From positions 10,690,704 through 10,754,703 of the forward strand of contig NC_045139.1 in the NCBI RefSeq assembly GCF_008831285.2: a stretch of DNA of 64,000 nt, written 5' to 3'. Each line of letters opens with the position of its first letter. Position 1 is the first letter of the stretch. The stretch is from Nymphaea colorata. Lineage: Eukaryota > Streptophyta > Magnoliopsida > Nymphaeales > Nymphaeaceae. Shown here in pieces: positions 34,595 through 46,243 of this stretch. Both the position numbers and the translations under genes were made by a program. The notes beneath the pieces are model-generated. The model worked only from the letters and a program-made list of their open reading frames with translations, was not told the DNA's origin and did not search any database.

Positions 34595-37500
34595 ATGGCC
34601 AGATTTCTCTCTCTTTTCCTCTCTCTGCTTTCCTTGACGGATTCCGGTCGGCACCGGCACCATGAGGAGGCAGGTAGGAAGCCTGGGCTCTTCATCTTTG
34701 GGGACTCGACTGTGGACTGTGGAACCAACAACTTCATCAACACCACCGACGCCTTCAGGGCCAACTACTTCCCTTACGGCTACAATGGCTATTTCCGGCG
34801 ATCGACCGGCCGGTTCTCCGACGGCAGAGTGTCTCCTGATTTCATCGGTACGACATCGAATCTGACCGCGTAAAATTTATGTGCATGTCTCCGCTGGTCC
34901 TTGGGAGGGTTGACTCGTAGGCGAGCCGATTTCTTCGTGATCGGACACTATAATTTCTCCATGAAATGAAAGTTTTCGAGAAAAGGCATTCAACTTTTGG
35001 TGGTGTGACAAAATCACTACTCCTTGAAGCCTGAATTTATTTTATTTCTCATCGTTTTTTTATTGTAATTTAATCAGTTATAAAATTTAAAAAAATCAAA
35101 TCTAGGCGTGTTCAGACTTGGATGAGGGTGTTAAATGGATCATCCAACGATTTGGATCTAGATCTATTTGTCTCTTTCTTAAAGAATGATACGATTTGGA
35201 TCTGATAGATCTATTTTGTCTAAGATGCTGTAGTCGTCACTGTTTTTGTCAGCTGAGTACGCGAAGCTGCCGTTGATCCCGCCGTTCTTGCAACCGTCGG
35301 CTGATTTTTCACATGGAGCCAACTTTGCATCGGGAGGTGCAGGGATTCTCTCAACTACCAATCGAGGCTTGGTAAAAAGATTTTTTTTTTTTTTACTTTT
35401 GTCAATATTTTGTTTGTGCCAACTCTTTTTGACAGTGACATGGGATCTTTGAGAATATTGGGGATCTCAAATCTGCATATTTTAGTCTGGCTTCAAATAT
35501 GAGGTTTTTAACTAAATTAGGAATTTTAAATTCTTTTTTTTTTTTGTTTCACCTAGTGGTAAAATCCAGTATTTGTTTATTTTTGTAAGTTTCACGTTAA
35601 AAGAATCTTAGATCAGCCTTAGATTTAAGATCCGAGACTACTCTTATGGTTTTTATATATTTTTTTCTCAAAACTATCTTCTTTTTCTAATGTTGGTAAT
35701 GCTTGAAAATATAGTCTCATTTTACTCACGTTCAGGGGGCGAAGGTAAGGGAGTGCCATGGCCTCCCTTCAAATTTTAAAAATTTCAAAAATTTACCTGT
35801 AAATTTTATTAATTTTATTTTAACTTATATAAAAAAATACATATGATTAAAATTTTGAAAGCATAGTACAAAAAATTCCTAGCTCCACCCTTGCTCGTGT
35901 TACATTTGTCAAAGTTTCTGTTTCAATATATATATATGGAAAGCATTTTTATTCCCTTTTTTTATAATTAATTTTTCAAGTCCTGAAGCGCTTCACAAGT
36001 GTGTGCTCAGAGGGGGGCTTGTATGAGCCCTGAATCAAGTTTTAAAAAAAAGTTACATGTAAATTTTAGAAAATTTCACTTGTTATATATAAAAGTTTTG
36101 AAAATGATATTCCAGCCCCTGTCAAAATTAAGAAGCTTTAATTCGGCCCTCCTCATGAAAAATTTCTGGCTCTGCCCCTGCGTGTGTTTAGCGCAAAGTG
36201 TCTGGGATGTACCACCATATTGATGTCATTTCTCTTCATGTATGGCCTTGAAACATAGGACGGACAGGAATAAAAGACTAAGACCTCTATCAGACTAGCT
36301 ATTCTATGCTTCTTGAAGCTTATTTTCATTTGGATTTTCCCTTTTGATTCATGGTCATCCATTTAGATCTCTAGATAATTACAAATTGATGGGAAGGCAG
36401 TGTTTCTTGGACTCAACATGACCTTATTTGGATATCAAAACAGTAACAACTGGCGCCACCTTCAAGCCGCCTAGCCGGGTTTCCGGAGTCATTACCGACG
36501 CTTTTCCCTTAATTAGCTTGTTTGTTTTCCATGATATAATTAACCTGAGTTGATTAAGCTACTCAGGTGGTGGATTTGAAGACCCAATTGAAGCAATTTA
36601 GGAGCCTCAAAGAGAACATCACCAAGCAGATGCAGCTGGGTTCGGTTGAGGCCCAGACATGGTTGGGGAGCTCGGTTTACTACTTTAGTGTTGGGAACAA
36701 TGACTTGTTTGCAGGCTACCTGCTCAACAATGAGACCCTAGAGAAGTACACCATTGATGAGTTCCGGCAGCTGCTGGTTGAAGAGCTCTCTACCGCGATT
36801 CAGGTGCCTTTCTACTTCATCATCAGTTAGCAAAACTTGGTTGATGAATAGGGATGTCAACGGATCGGATTCGGATTGGATACACCTTTAACCATATCCG
36901 CTTTTTTGGATATTCATATATTTGGATTCTGATTCAGATTCGAATTCGAATAAAGCAAAGTCATATCCGAATCCGAATCCGAAATCCGATTTTACAGTCC
37001 GAATCCGATCCGAATCTGATTTTTATATTTATATCCGAATCCGAATCTGAATTTTGGACCGGATTTTGTTTTTTTTTTCAAGTATTAGATAGAGGATATT
37101 TGTCTAAAAATGAATTCGATCTGAATCCGAATCCGATCCGATATTCATGTATATCCGAATCCGAATCTGTTCGGATGTCATTTATTAAATCTGAATCCGA
37201 TCCGATTTCTTAATCGGATATTAATTTTTTATCCATATCCGATTTTTCGGATTGGTCGAATATCCAATTCAAATCGGATATATTGACATCCCTATTGATG
37301 AAGATCTATAACTGCATTCACAATTATATTGCTAATGAGCAACCTATGCTCTATATGATATATAAACGAGCAGAACATGTGAGATATTTCAAAAATAATT
37401 GCATCAAACGGGTTCCGAATTTTGGTTCAAGAATGAAAATTTCATAATCATAATTTCTTCTCAAACTAGGATGGAATCAAAATTCTGGGTTTCAATTTCC

Positions 37501-39899
37501 TAATTCTGGGAAACAAAATACCTTGTTTGTTTAATAATTTCTATTTCTTGTAAATGAGTATTTTGATTCTAAAATTTCATGATTGTGGGTACATCAAGCA
37601 CCTCAGGGATTGGGATTGAATATGAGATCAAAATGTTTAAAACAATTTTGGGTGTGAAAAAAAAGGATTAGTTTCGGATGTATAAATTGATCACATTTTG
37701 GTTCAAGAAATAACATTCCATCAGATTCGGATTTGGCTTGGCTTTAAGTAAACATCTAACCACATTTGGATTAAGTTTTAGATTTAGTTTCATATACATA
37801 TATATCCTATATCGAATATGTATTCATTTTAGATGAGAACATCTTCCTTTATCACAGTTTGTGGTGTCTTCAAGTTTCACTTACTTTTACAAATTTTTAA
37901 TAAAGTTTCACCCACACACACACATATATATTACCTGAAGTAAAAAACTGTTTAATGAATATTTTAAAAAATTTTCCATTTTTTTGGTAAGAAAAACAAT
38001 AGAAAAATCAAAATGACTTTTCTAATAATATTCTCAACTTTTTGAATGGCCAAGATTTTCATTGAGGCTGTTCTCAGACAACAAACTTCCCTCATTAATA
38101 CCCGTGAAAACATACTGATTACTAGGGTTGTGGCAGGCTTTGCAAGAAGAAGGTGCAAGAAAATTCATTATAACATCATTGGTAGATTTGGGTTGTCTGC
38201 CATCAGTTAGAACTTTCTACAATGGCTCCTGCTATGAGATCGCCACCAACTTCACTTTCGCCTACAACTTAGCTATGGAGCAATCACTGGCGAATCTCGC
38301 CTCCGCCATTGACATCAGCTATGTTTGGTTCGATCTCACTGGGTTTCTTAGAATGAGGATGAACAACCCAGAAAAATATGGTATGTATTACGCCTAATAG
38401 TCTTATGAACATTCCTAATAATTTCATTGGGATTCGTGTTTAACTCTTGAAATGGTCACCGTCACGTCTCAATGCGCTTTTTCTCTGGACCATAAAAGGC
38501 CCTAAAACATGCACTGTAAACCCAGATAAAAGGCACAGAGGGGTAGCAACCTTTCTTAAAGGCGGTGGAATGAACCACTCACCCTTAAAAACAAGAGAAA
38601 AAAAAAATCTTATAAACATTCATTTTTATGAATACAAGTTCCTTTTTTTCTTGATACAATGCCATTAATTAAATTTTGCATATTCATGTCTATAAATTGT
38701 GAAACGTGCAATGCCCATCTTTTTATGAAATAACTCTAACAATAGTTATAGGTTTAACCATATAGTTTCTACATCATGCATGTAAATTGGGTTACATAGT
38801 GACTTTCTCTGTGCCACGGAGCAGCGAGTTGCAGGGATCAGGAATATTATTTTAGAAGACATGCAGCAATTGAAAACATTATTTGGCAACAATCAATTTA
38901 TCGAACTCACTAGGTTTATGGCTGTTTTAAGACATAGATGAACAGTAGTATACTCATTAATTAGAATGTTGTGCATATATTATTTGTAGTTCAGATGAAT
39001 AGCAGTCACATGAATCAAATTAATGATCAGACTTTTACCAGTATGCCAGTCTGACTAACTATGTTATCCTTCTTAGGATGCATGATATTTATACCAACTG
39101 TTATGAAATGAGAACAACAAACTGTTTCATGAATCTTGTCCAAAAATTGAGGTAGATTTATGAAATTGTATATGTTAAAGTTTTTTATATGAATCTGCTC
39201 CAATCTTTATGATAAATTCAGAAATACAGTTTCCATTTTCTTTGCCAAACAATGTATTTTGATTCTTAGGCTCATTCTTGAATCACAATTCCAGAATTAT
39301 GGTTCTATCCTAAGGGCAGAATTACGATTTCAGAATTTTAGAAAATTTTTTCATCTTTCTTTATGACTCATGTCATAAAAAATTTAATTCATCAATTCTA
39401 CAATCAAAATTCCATGCTTCAAGTACAAAGGGAAACTAGAATTAGAATCTTTATTCCAATTCCAGTTTGAGGTAGAACTTTGTTTCTAGAATTTTAATTG
39501 AAATTCGAAGCTATCAAACACCCCCTTATAAGGACTCACTCTTAACCAGGTTTACTTTATGGGCACCTTGATTATCAAAAGCATGAGTGTGATTTTTCTG
39601 GAAATTCTTAAGAATTAATCTTTCTCGGAAAATTAGGTTTGACGCATCCTATCGACGCGTGTTGCGGAAGCGGACTTCTCAGAGGTTTGGACACGTGCGG
39701 CGGGAAGAACGGCAGCAGCTACAGCTTGTGTTGGGATCCATGGACACATGTGTGGTTTGATGGGAGCCATTCCCCAGAAGTAGTTCATAAACAGATAGCA
39801 GAAACTTTGTGGGAAGGCAAGGACTCAACTGTTAGACCCACATCAGCTAAGATGCTCTTCCATGAAGATCAGAACATGTTGCCATATGAGAGTCAGTAA
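34595..39899 (+). CDS. GDSL esterase/lipase
   Basis: Five exons: 34595-34847, 35253-35371, 36567-36803, 38137-38380 and 39637-39899, all GT-AG and in frame, giving 371 residues, the usual plant length. An N-terminal hydrophobic stretch ([12 protein letters not shown]) is a signal peptide. SGNH blocks appear in order: [14 protein letters not shown] with the nucleophile Ser (exon 1), [11 protein letters not shown] with the block II Gly (exon 2), YFSVGNNDL with the block III Asn (exon 3), [17 protein letters not shown] (exon 4), and [15 protein letters not shown] with the catalytic Asp and His (exon 5). All four SGNH residues are present, so it is probably an active, secreted ester hydrolase; the substrate cannot be told. 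GTNN replaces the more usual GNNN/GNN in block I. Introns carry repeats, including a young-looking MITE in intron 3. Confidence 0.92.
35733..35895. repeat. GGGGCGGAG-type element in GDSL intron 2
   Basis: Starts AGGGGGCGAAGGTAAGG and ends ATTCCTAGCTCCACCCTTG, inverted termini around an AAAATTT-rich centre. Confidence 0.5.
36005..36180. repeat. GGGGCGGAG-type element in GDSL intron 2
   Basis: AGAGGGGGGCTTG at the left, CTCATGAAAAATTTCTGGCT then CTGCCCCTG at the right. Nearly the same right half as 11771-11940. Confidence 0.5.
36849..37294. mobile_element. Complete hAT-type MITE with perfect 8-bp target duplication, GDSL intron 3
   Basis: Termini TAGGGATGTCAACGGATCGG and (reversed) TAGGGATGTCAATATATCCGA are inverted repeats. 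Both flanks are TTGATGAA (36841-36848 and 37295-37302), a perfect 8-base duplication diagnostic of hAT. The 446-base body is built from imperfect TCCGAA/GGATTC hexamers on both strands and has no real gene. It lies between exons 3 and 4 and does not touch a splice site. Confidence 0.9.
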
Positions 39900-41870
39900 A
39901 TCCTATATATGTATATTGTCCAGTGCAGTGCTTGGCCTACAGACTAAGTGCACATGTGTTGGACTAAAATAAAATAAAGCATTTATTATAATGTAATTAA
40001 CCACTGTTGAAGCCTCTCTTTTCTTTTAATTCTTTTTTTTAACATTATTCAGAGATGTTGGTTCATGATCAAGCCCCAAGTTTTTGAAAAATAAGGTTTT
40101 ACTACTTAACATTTTATTTTATTTTTTTGTTTGGCCTCTATTGAAAGTTAAACAGATAATGTCCCGCTCCAAAAGAAAAAAAAATCCTAGCTCTACCTTT
40201 GAAAGTTGAACCTCTTTTTTTTTTTTTTTACACTATAAGTCTTTAAACCATTGAACTTTTAAAAGTAAACCATGAATTTTAGGGATGAGAGGTTGGGCGG
40301 GGGCTTCGACCTTCATCAGGATGGTGAGTTTTCTGTACTCACTCGGAGTAAAAATAAATGTGCAGCTAAGATGCTTTTGGCAAAAAATATTAATAATTAC
40401 TCACACATTTTTATGAAAAAAAAATTATTCTAGAAGAGGGAAAATCTTAATAATACACAATTAATGATTTGTCGGCATAGTTGACGCTAACAAATCCTCA
40501 TAGCTAATGAAATTTAGTATTTTAATATGATGTGATTGTGAGATAAGACATATATAGAATCAGTTTTCTTAATTCATGGCATCGTCAAGGAAGTTGTTGA
40601 CTTGTTGTAATGGGCAAGGTAAGGTGGATAGGTGGTCAGTCTCTTTTACAAATTTTTAAAATGTCAATTCATTATACTGCAAAAGGAAAAACTAATATGT
40701 AAATTGAAACATAGAAAGAGTGCGACCTCAATACACGGAAAGAAGGTCTAGTACCTTCGAAATATGAAAAAAGGTTGGGGGCTTCGGCTCTCAAGCGGAC
40801 CATAAGATGAATATTTCTACTCAAAGAATATAATTGTTGATGACAAATCTAACCATAACATTATCCAAACCAGAAAAGAATTGTTTAAAGTTATTATTCT
40901 TATTCTTAAAAGAAAATAAGAATTGCATTATCCAAACAAAGAATTTTGATTGTAGAATTATAAAGAACCAAAATTGATCGCATCCTAGGGGGTGGAATTT
41001 TTATTTTGCAGTTTTATAATTTTTCTGAATTCCAAAATTTTAGTTGTATTTTCAGCAAACAAGTCATTTTTAATTTTGAAATAAATATTCTAGATCATCA
41101 AATATAAAGTAAAACTACAAGTAGAGTTTTTCAGTCCCATTGTATATTGAGGGGATCAAACACCTCAAACTCATATTGTAAAGTGAAATATGTCCGTGGA
41201 AATCTTGAATGTTAAGAATTAAAGGGAAAAATCAAACTTAAAAAACGTTGTATGTGTAATAATATGTATGGACGATTTCACTAGAAAATCGGCATTAGTT
41301 AATTTAGAGATACCTGTAAAACCCAAACTTGAATTCAAAACTCAAGGTCCAAGCATGCATGTGGGCTTGTGTGGGCAGTTGCCCACACAGTCCTAGAAAA
41401 TATACTTATTTACATATTTGTTGACCCCAACTTTTTGCATATTTTAGATATTAATATCCTTTAATTATTTACTGATTTATGTATTATGCAGTTCATACAT
41501 TTTACCATGTATTTGACTATTTGAGGGTTCTAAAATACTCTTTTGAATTAATATAAATAATGAATACATCTCCCAATTTGGATGAAACAAAAAAACAGCT
41601 AATGAAATATTTATTCTAATGAACTTGATATTGTTATTAAAAATTAGTCCTGATCAACGTATTGTCCATGAAACACTTTCCATTCGAATATTTTTAAAAA
41701 ATTATACATCACAAAATACATGTCTCGATTGTTTTTCTATTAAATTTAATTCTAAAAGAAAGTGAGACGGGTGATCTGAGTCGAGTCGCCAATTTCTTGC
41801 ATATTTTTTATTAAATTAATAGTAAAAGAACTAAGAAGTGACGAAAGAGCGCGCCGACTCGCCCTAGGTA
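39900..41870. other. GDSL 3' UTR and AT-rich intergenic stretch
   Basis: No supported gene. 41363-41400 contains GTGGGCAGTTGCCCACAC, a palindromic piece shared with 14790 and 29120. 40140-40200 and 40270 are small GGGGCGGAG-family fragments. Confidence 0.45.
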
Positions 41871-41873
41871 GAT

Positions 41874-41883
41874 TATATTTATA
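41874..41883 (+). promoter_or_regulatory. Probable TATA box of the SSB gene
   Basis: TATATTTATA followed by a C/G-rich stretch, about 120-130 bases before the SSB start codon. The spacing fits a plant core promoter; no transcription start evidence. Confidence 0.45.
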
Positions 41884-42001
41884 GCCGACGCGTACCGAGT
41901 CGTGGGCTTTTCCAACAGAGTTTTCCCCCACCCAGATTTGGTTCGACAATCTTGATCGGAGCGGCAAGTCCGCCGGAAGAGGCAGCGTTTCTACGCCCCA
42001 A

Positions 42002-45000
42002 ATGGCGCCGCCGCCACCTGCTCTCTCCCGCCTCGCTCCTTCCCTCCTGAGACTCTCTGGTACTAACCTTCTCTCTCTCCCTCCCTCTCTCTCTCTCTCG
42101 CGCGCGCGCGCTCCCTCCAACTCCCTCTCTCTCTCTCTCTCTCCCTCTCCCTCTCTCGCTCTTTGACCCATTTCTTCACAGAGCTCTGGATTCTTCCCGC
42201 CTCACACTCGCGGAATCTCTGCACTGGTACTTCTTCCACCAATGAACCCGACGACGGCATCTTCTCGGCCGAAACGGATTTCGACCGCCGGGAAACCACC
42301 GTCGACGATCGATGCCCGTCATCTTCTCCGACCACCGAGGGTCTGAACCGTAGCCCCTTCCCTTACCGCCTCGAGAACGGCATGGATGTCGGTATTTACA
42401 AGGTAGTGGGTCTCTCTCTCGATACCTGAGTATGTTCTTTCCGTCTTTGCATCCACTTTTGAGGAATTCCTGGGGCTTATGGCGGTGGGAATCCCAGGCA
42501 ATCTTGGTGGGGCAGGTTGGGCAAGCGCCTGTACAGAAGAAGCTGAAGAGCGGTCTCACGGTAACGCTCTTCTCGATTGGGACCGGCGGAATCCACAACA
42601 ACCTAGGGTCCTTTGATGGCAGGAGCCCTATTGAGGATCCTCCAAGGTGCACGGTCCAGTGGCACCGTGCTTGCATTTATCCGGAACCCTTGGGTAAAGT
42701 TGCTATGGAGCATGTGAAACCAGGGTAAACGCGGTTGCTTCATGCTTGTTCGTTCCTCTTAGGATTTAGTTTTTTCGAAGTTCTTTTTTTTTTTTTTTGC
42801 TGCAGTTTGAGCATCATTCATCTTCTCGATTGGAGATTTGATCTTATTGTTTCTATTGTTTTTTAGGTCAATTTTGTATATTGAAGGGAATTTGGAGACG
42901 AAGGTCTTTAATGATAAAATAACAGGTGTTCCTAGACAAATAAGAGAGATCGCCATTCGTAGAGACGGTATGCTCCTTGATTTTTAGTCTTTGTGTTTTT
43001 TGTTGAATGCATCTGAGAGTGAAAACTGTGGGACATTTCAACTTTTGAGTTGGATTTACTTTATCCACTTTATGTTTACAAGATTGGAGAATTTGGAGAC
43101 AATGTTACCAATCTTCTTGAAGATTGTTCTATTTAGAACAAAGGAAGAAAAAGGAACTTAGATTAGCCGGTTGCTGATTAGTGTCCGAGTCTTTGCACAA
43201 GGTGAAAAAAGTGGTGCAAGACGTAGTTTCTCGTAAGGCTGAAATGTTGCAAAATGACTAAGAATGTGCTTCTGAAATATTAAACCAAACAGGTAATACG
43301 ATTTTTTTTGTGCCACTCAGTTTGCTCCCAGTTAGCTCATGAAGAATCCCAATTCTTGGATCCAAACACAACATCGGTCATTACTTCAGTGAGCATGCTT
43401 CAAATGGTATTCTCTTGAAGATCACTGGTGCATAAATGAACAAGATCTGAAACCACAACTAAACTATGGAGAACTGTCGGCCAGGCAGCAGACAAGGGCG
43501 ATAGCCAACTTTGTCTACATGAATTTAGCGCAAAAGACTAGTTTTGGATAAAAGAAGGATTTTGAGCTTAAAGCCAAAAAAAAAATCTACATAAACAAGT
43601 TTGTTGCGTGTAAATATGGGGATGGTGTTCGGATAGTCCCATACTCCAATTGCTTTTTAGCTAAGGTAGACTCTATCATCAAAAATTTGCCGCCTTTAAA
43701 TTGGTGTACTGAGGTCTAGCTTCTTTACCTAATGATATCAGTTTAATTTAGTATTGGTTATTACAATATGAACTATGCAGTCAAATGCATTCCTAGTCCA
43801 TCTAGGTGCAAAGGTAGGATTTCAGGAAGGCTCGGTGACTACAATTGTAATAAGATCTTTAATCTTTTTATGTTGGTCATATTAATTTCCTTTCAATTCC
43901 TTCTAATTCTCCGAGCTAATGGTGCAATTTTCAGTTTAATATTTTAAACTTGTTTTAAGTCCTGACTATGCTGATCCATCCAGTCCAGGAAGCCTAATCC
44001 TTTTAAGGGCCTCTAGTTTTGTGTGTGCCAAGTAGCACATTTCACTTCTTAGCTATGTCACATGCATAAAGGTATGGGTGCAGAGCACTTTCAAAAAACT
44101 TGGATATGGAAACATGGCCATACAGACACACATATATGCATACCAAACAATAAGATTTTAGACAAACTTATCCATGTTTCACAGTCCACACTTTATATAT
44201 ACACAGAAGAACAAATACAGTTTTTACAGTCCTATTCAAACAAAGAACGGGCTAAAAAATTAGTAAAACCGCAACATCAAAACCAACTGAGAAAGAGAGG
44301 AGGAGATACAGAGAAAAAGAAGGATCAGAGGTCAAGAGAAAAAAGGAGCCGGAAAAGGGGAAAAAAATGAAAACAAAAAACCAAGCAACTGGGTTCTTCT
44401 TGGAGCATAGAGAATTAAAGAAAGGAAGAAAAACTGAAAAAGTGACTGTAGAAGAGTGCCTTCACTGGAAAAAGTTTCTGTCTCACTGGGGAGCTACCAC
44501 TTGCTGGATGCTGGAAATTGAAGTTGGGTAGGATGATAAAGTTTTTCTGTGCAGAACAAAAAGCCTTTGAAAGTGGAAGGTTGTTTACTACTTTACTTTG
44601 TAAACTTAAAAGAACAAAAAAAAAACATAAATATGGATGATTTTGCACTTGTTCAAAATTGTCCAGGCCGAAAAGTCGACAGATTCGGCTTTGGGTGTGC
44701 TGACCACACCTGGCATGGTCAGAGCTGCACCCAAGCTGTGTCCACAGCCGCACCTGCAGCTGTAGCCATGTCGGGTTGGGTTGGGTCGACACTGGTATTT
44801 CCCCCTTTTGGAAGTATCCATGTTACGTAGCTTCTTAGAATGACAAATTGATTGAGTTGAATTTCTAAACAACTGCTTTTTTATCCTTTCTGTATTTTGA
44901 CTAGGTTCACAAAAACATGGCCCAGAGTCTGTTGCAACCTAGCGCAATTTATAGCTGGACAAAGCTAAATTTGAACCAAGCTTGTACAGCCCTTTTAAGC

Positions 45001-46243
45001 TCAAGTTGGTCCTTGCCAGAATCAATACAATGTTAAGTGTTAACAAAAACTAAGTTTATCTTGGAATTTCAATACGTCATCTGGCAGATGACATTTATTT
45101 TTCATAATTTTTGGGCAAATATTTTTCGTTTGCTCATTTGTCTCAGTTGGTTTAGTACTTTATGCACTAAGTGTTGCAGAAAATGAAAATAGGCTTTTAA
45201 TGTCTCCCAAAACATGGTTAGGCTTGGCTCCTTTGCTAATGAATGAGATTGAGATAGCATGAGGTACGTTACATAAGTGTGGAGTGTGGGTGTAGCAATC
45301 GTAGGTGAGGGTGCTGGTGCAGCGACTGTTTTGAAGAGTTAACATCTAGTGCAATTTTTTAAAAGCAATGGATGCGGTATCTTCATCTTGCAGGTTTTCT
45401 GCTATCCATTTGTGGTTCCGGTTTTGCTCTATGTAGATGATGAATTGTATACACTACTGGCGTTGACCAATTAAGCCCCTGGATGCTGCCTGAGGACTTT
45501 GATTGTCCTTTTAATATGCAGCCGTTTGTGACTTGTTTGGCCTTATTTATCATTGTCCAATGCATCTTCATAATTTTACGTGGACACTTTTGCTGGAGGG
45601 GCCAACGGTTCCAAGATTTTTATGTTCCTCAAATTTCCTTTGACATATTTCTGTAGAACCTAAAGTTAGCCATTTGTGTTGATCCTTCCAATAGATTTAG
45701 TTATTCATATACGGTTGCTGATGATCTTAAAATGTCCTGTAAACACTCTTGCTATATGTTTTGCATGACTTTTGAGTATTTGCAGTTCAACATACGTGTT
45801 CATTATTTCTGCTTTTAGCAAGAGACTCAAAAAATGTAGCTGGTAACTATACAAGGAAAGAGCTTCTTAGGGAAACTAAAAGGGAAAACAGTACTGTACG
45901 AGACAACTCCTGCTAAGTGGCTGGAGCTGTTGTTGGCAGGGTGCCAAATTTCTTGGTTATGTAACTGCTGTTTTCTGGTTATTATTGAAATCAATAGAGA
46001 CCCCCGAATGACTTTAAAATTCGAGTTTCCTTGTCTCCTGTGTTCACAGATATATTTTGGCTTCTTGTGTGCTGTATTCTTTGGTCGACACGGATGAATC
46101 CAGCTTGCTAGGCTGCCAAGCGCCAAGTCTGCCTTGAGCAGATTTTGTTAACTTTTCTCTTTGTTGAAGCTGAACTTGCTTTTGATGGTCCTTCAATGCA
46201 TTATATTGTAGGTCGATTGGTATTTTTGGAAAACAAAAGGTGA
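42002..46243 (+). CDS. SSB: Organellar single-stranded DNA-binding protein
   Basis: Five exons: 42002-42059, 42182-42402, 42498-42724, 42867-42967 and 46212-46243, all GT-AG, totalling 212 residues. Exon 1 and early exon 2 give an Arg/Ser-rich leader (MAPPPPALSRLAPSLLRLS), probably a mitochondrial transit peptide. The OB fold starts at MDVGIYKAILVGQVGQAPVQ, continues GLTVTLFSIGTGGI, VQWHRACIYPEPLG, ILYIEGNLETKVFND and REIAIRRDG, and closes with GRLVFLENKR from exon 5. This is the order of bacterial-type SSB as found in plant mitochondria, where it coats single-stranded DNA in replication and repair. The exon 5 frame ends sooner than expected; another frame just downstream would extend the homology. 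If intron 4 were retained after 42967, the protein would stop after five codons. Intron 4 is 3.2 kb. Confidence 0.85.
42069..42158. repeat. CT/CG compound microsatellite in SSB intron 1
   Basis: CT runs interrupted by CCCT and by an uninterrupted CGCGCGCGCG block. It fills most of the 122-base intron and forms its pyrimidine tract. Confidence 0.85.

Noticed and set aside
41752-42171. 139-codon minus-strand ORF rich in Arg/Glu
   Set aside because: Its apparent order comes from translating the CT microsatellite opposite the SSB exon/intron 1.
44881-44990. Possible SSB last exon at 44905 or at 45394 after good acceptors
   Set aside because: They join in frame but give no SSB-like tail (SQKHGPES or FLLSICGSG); the exon at 46212 restores GRLVFLE and is preferred.
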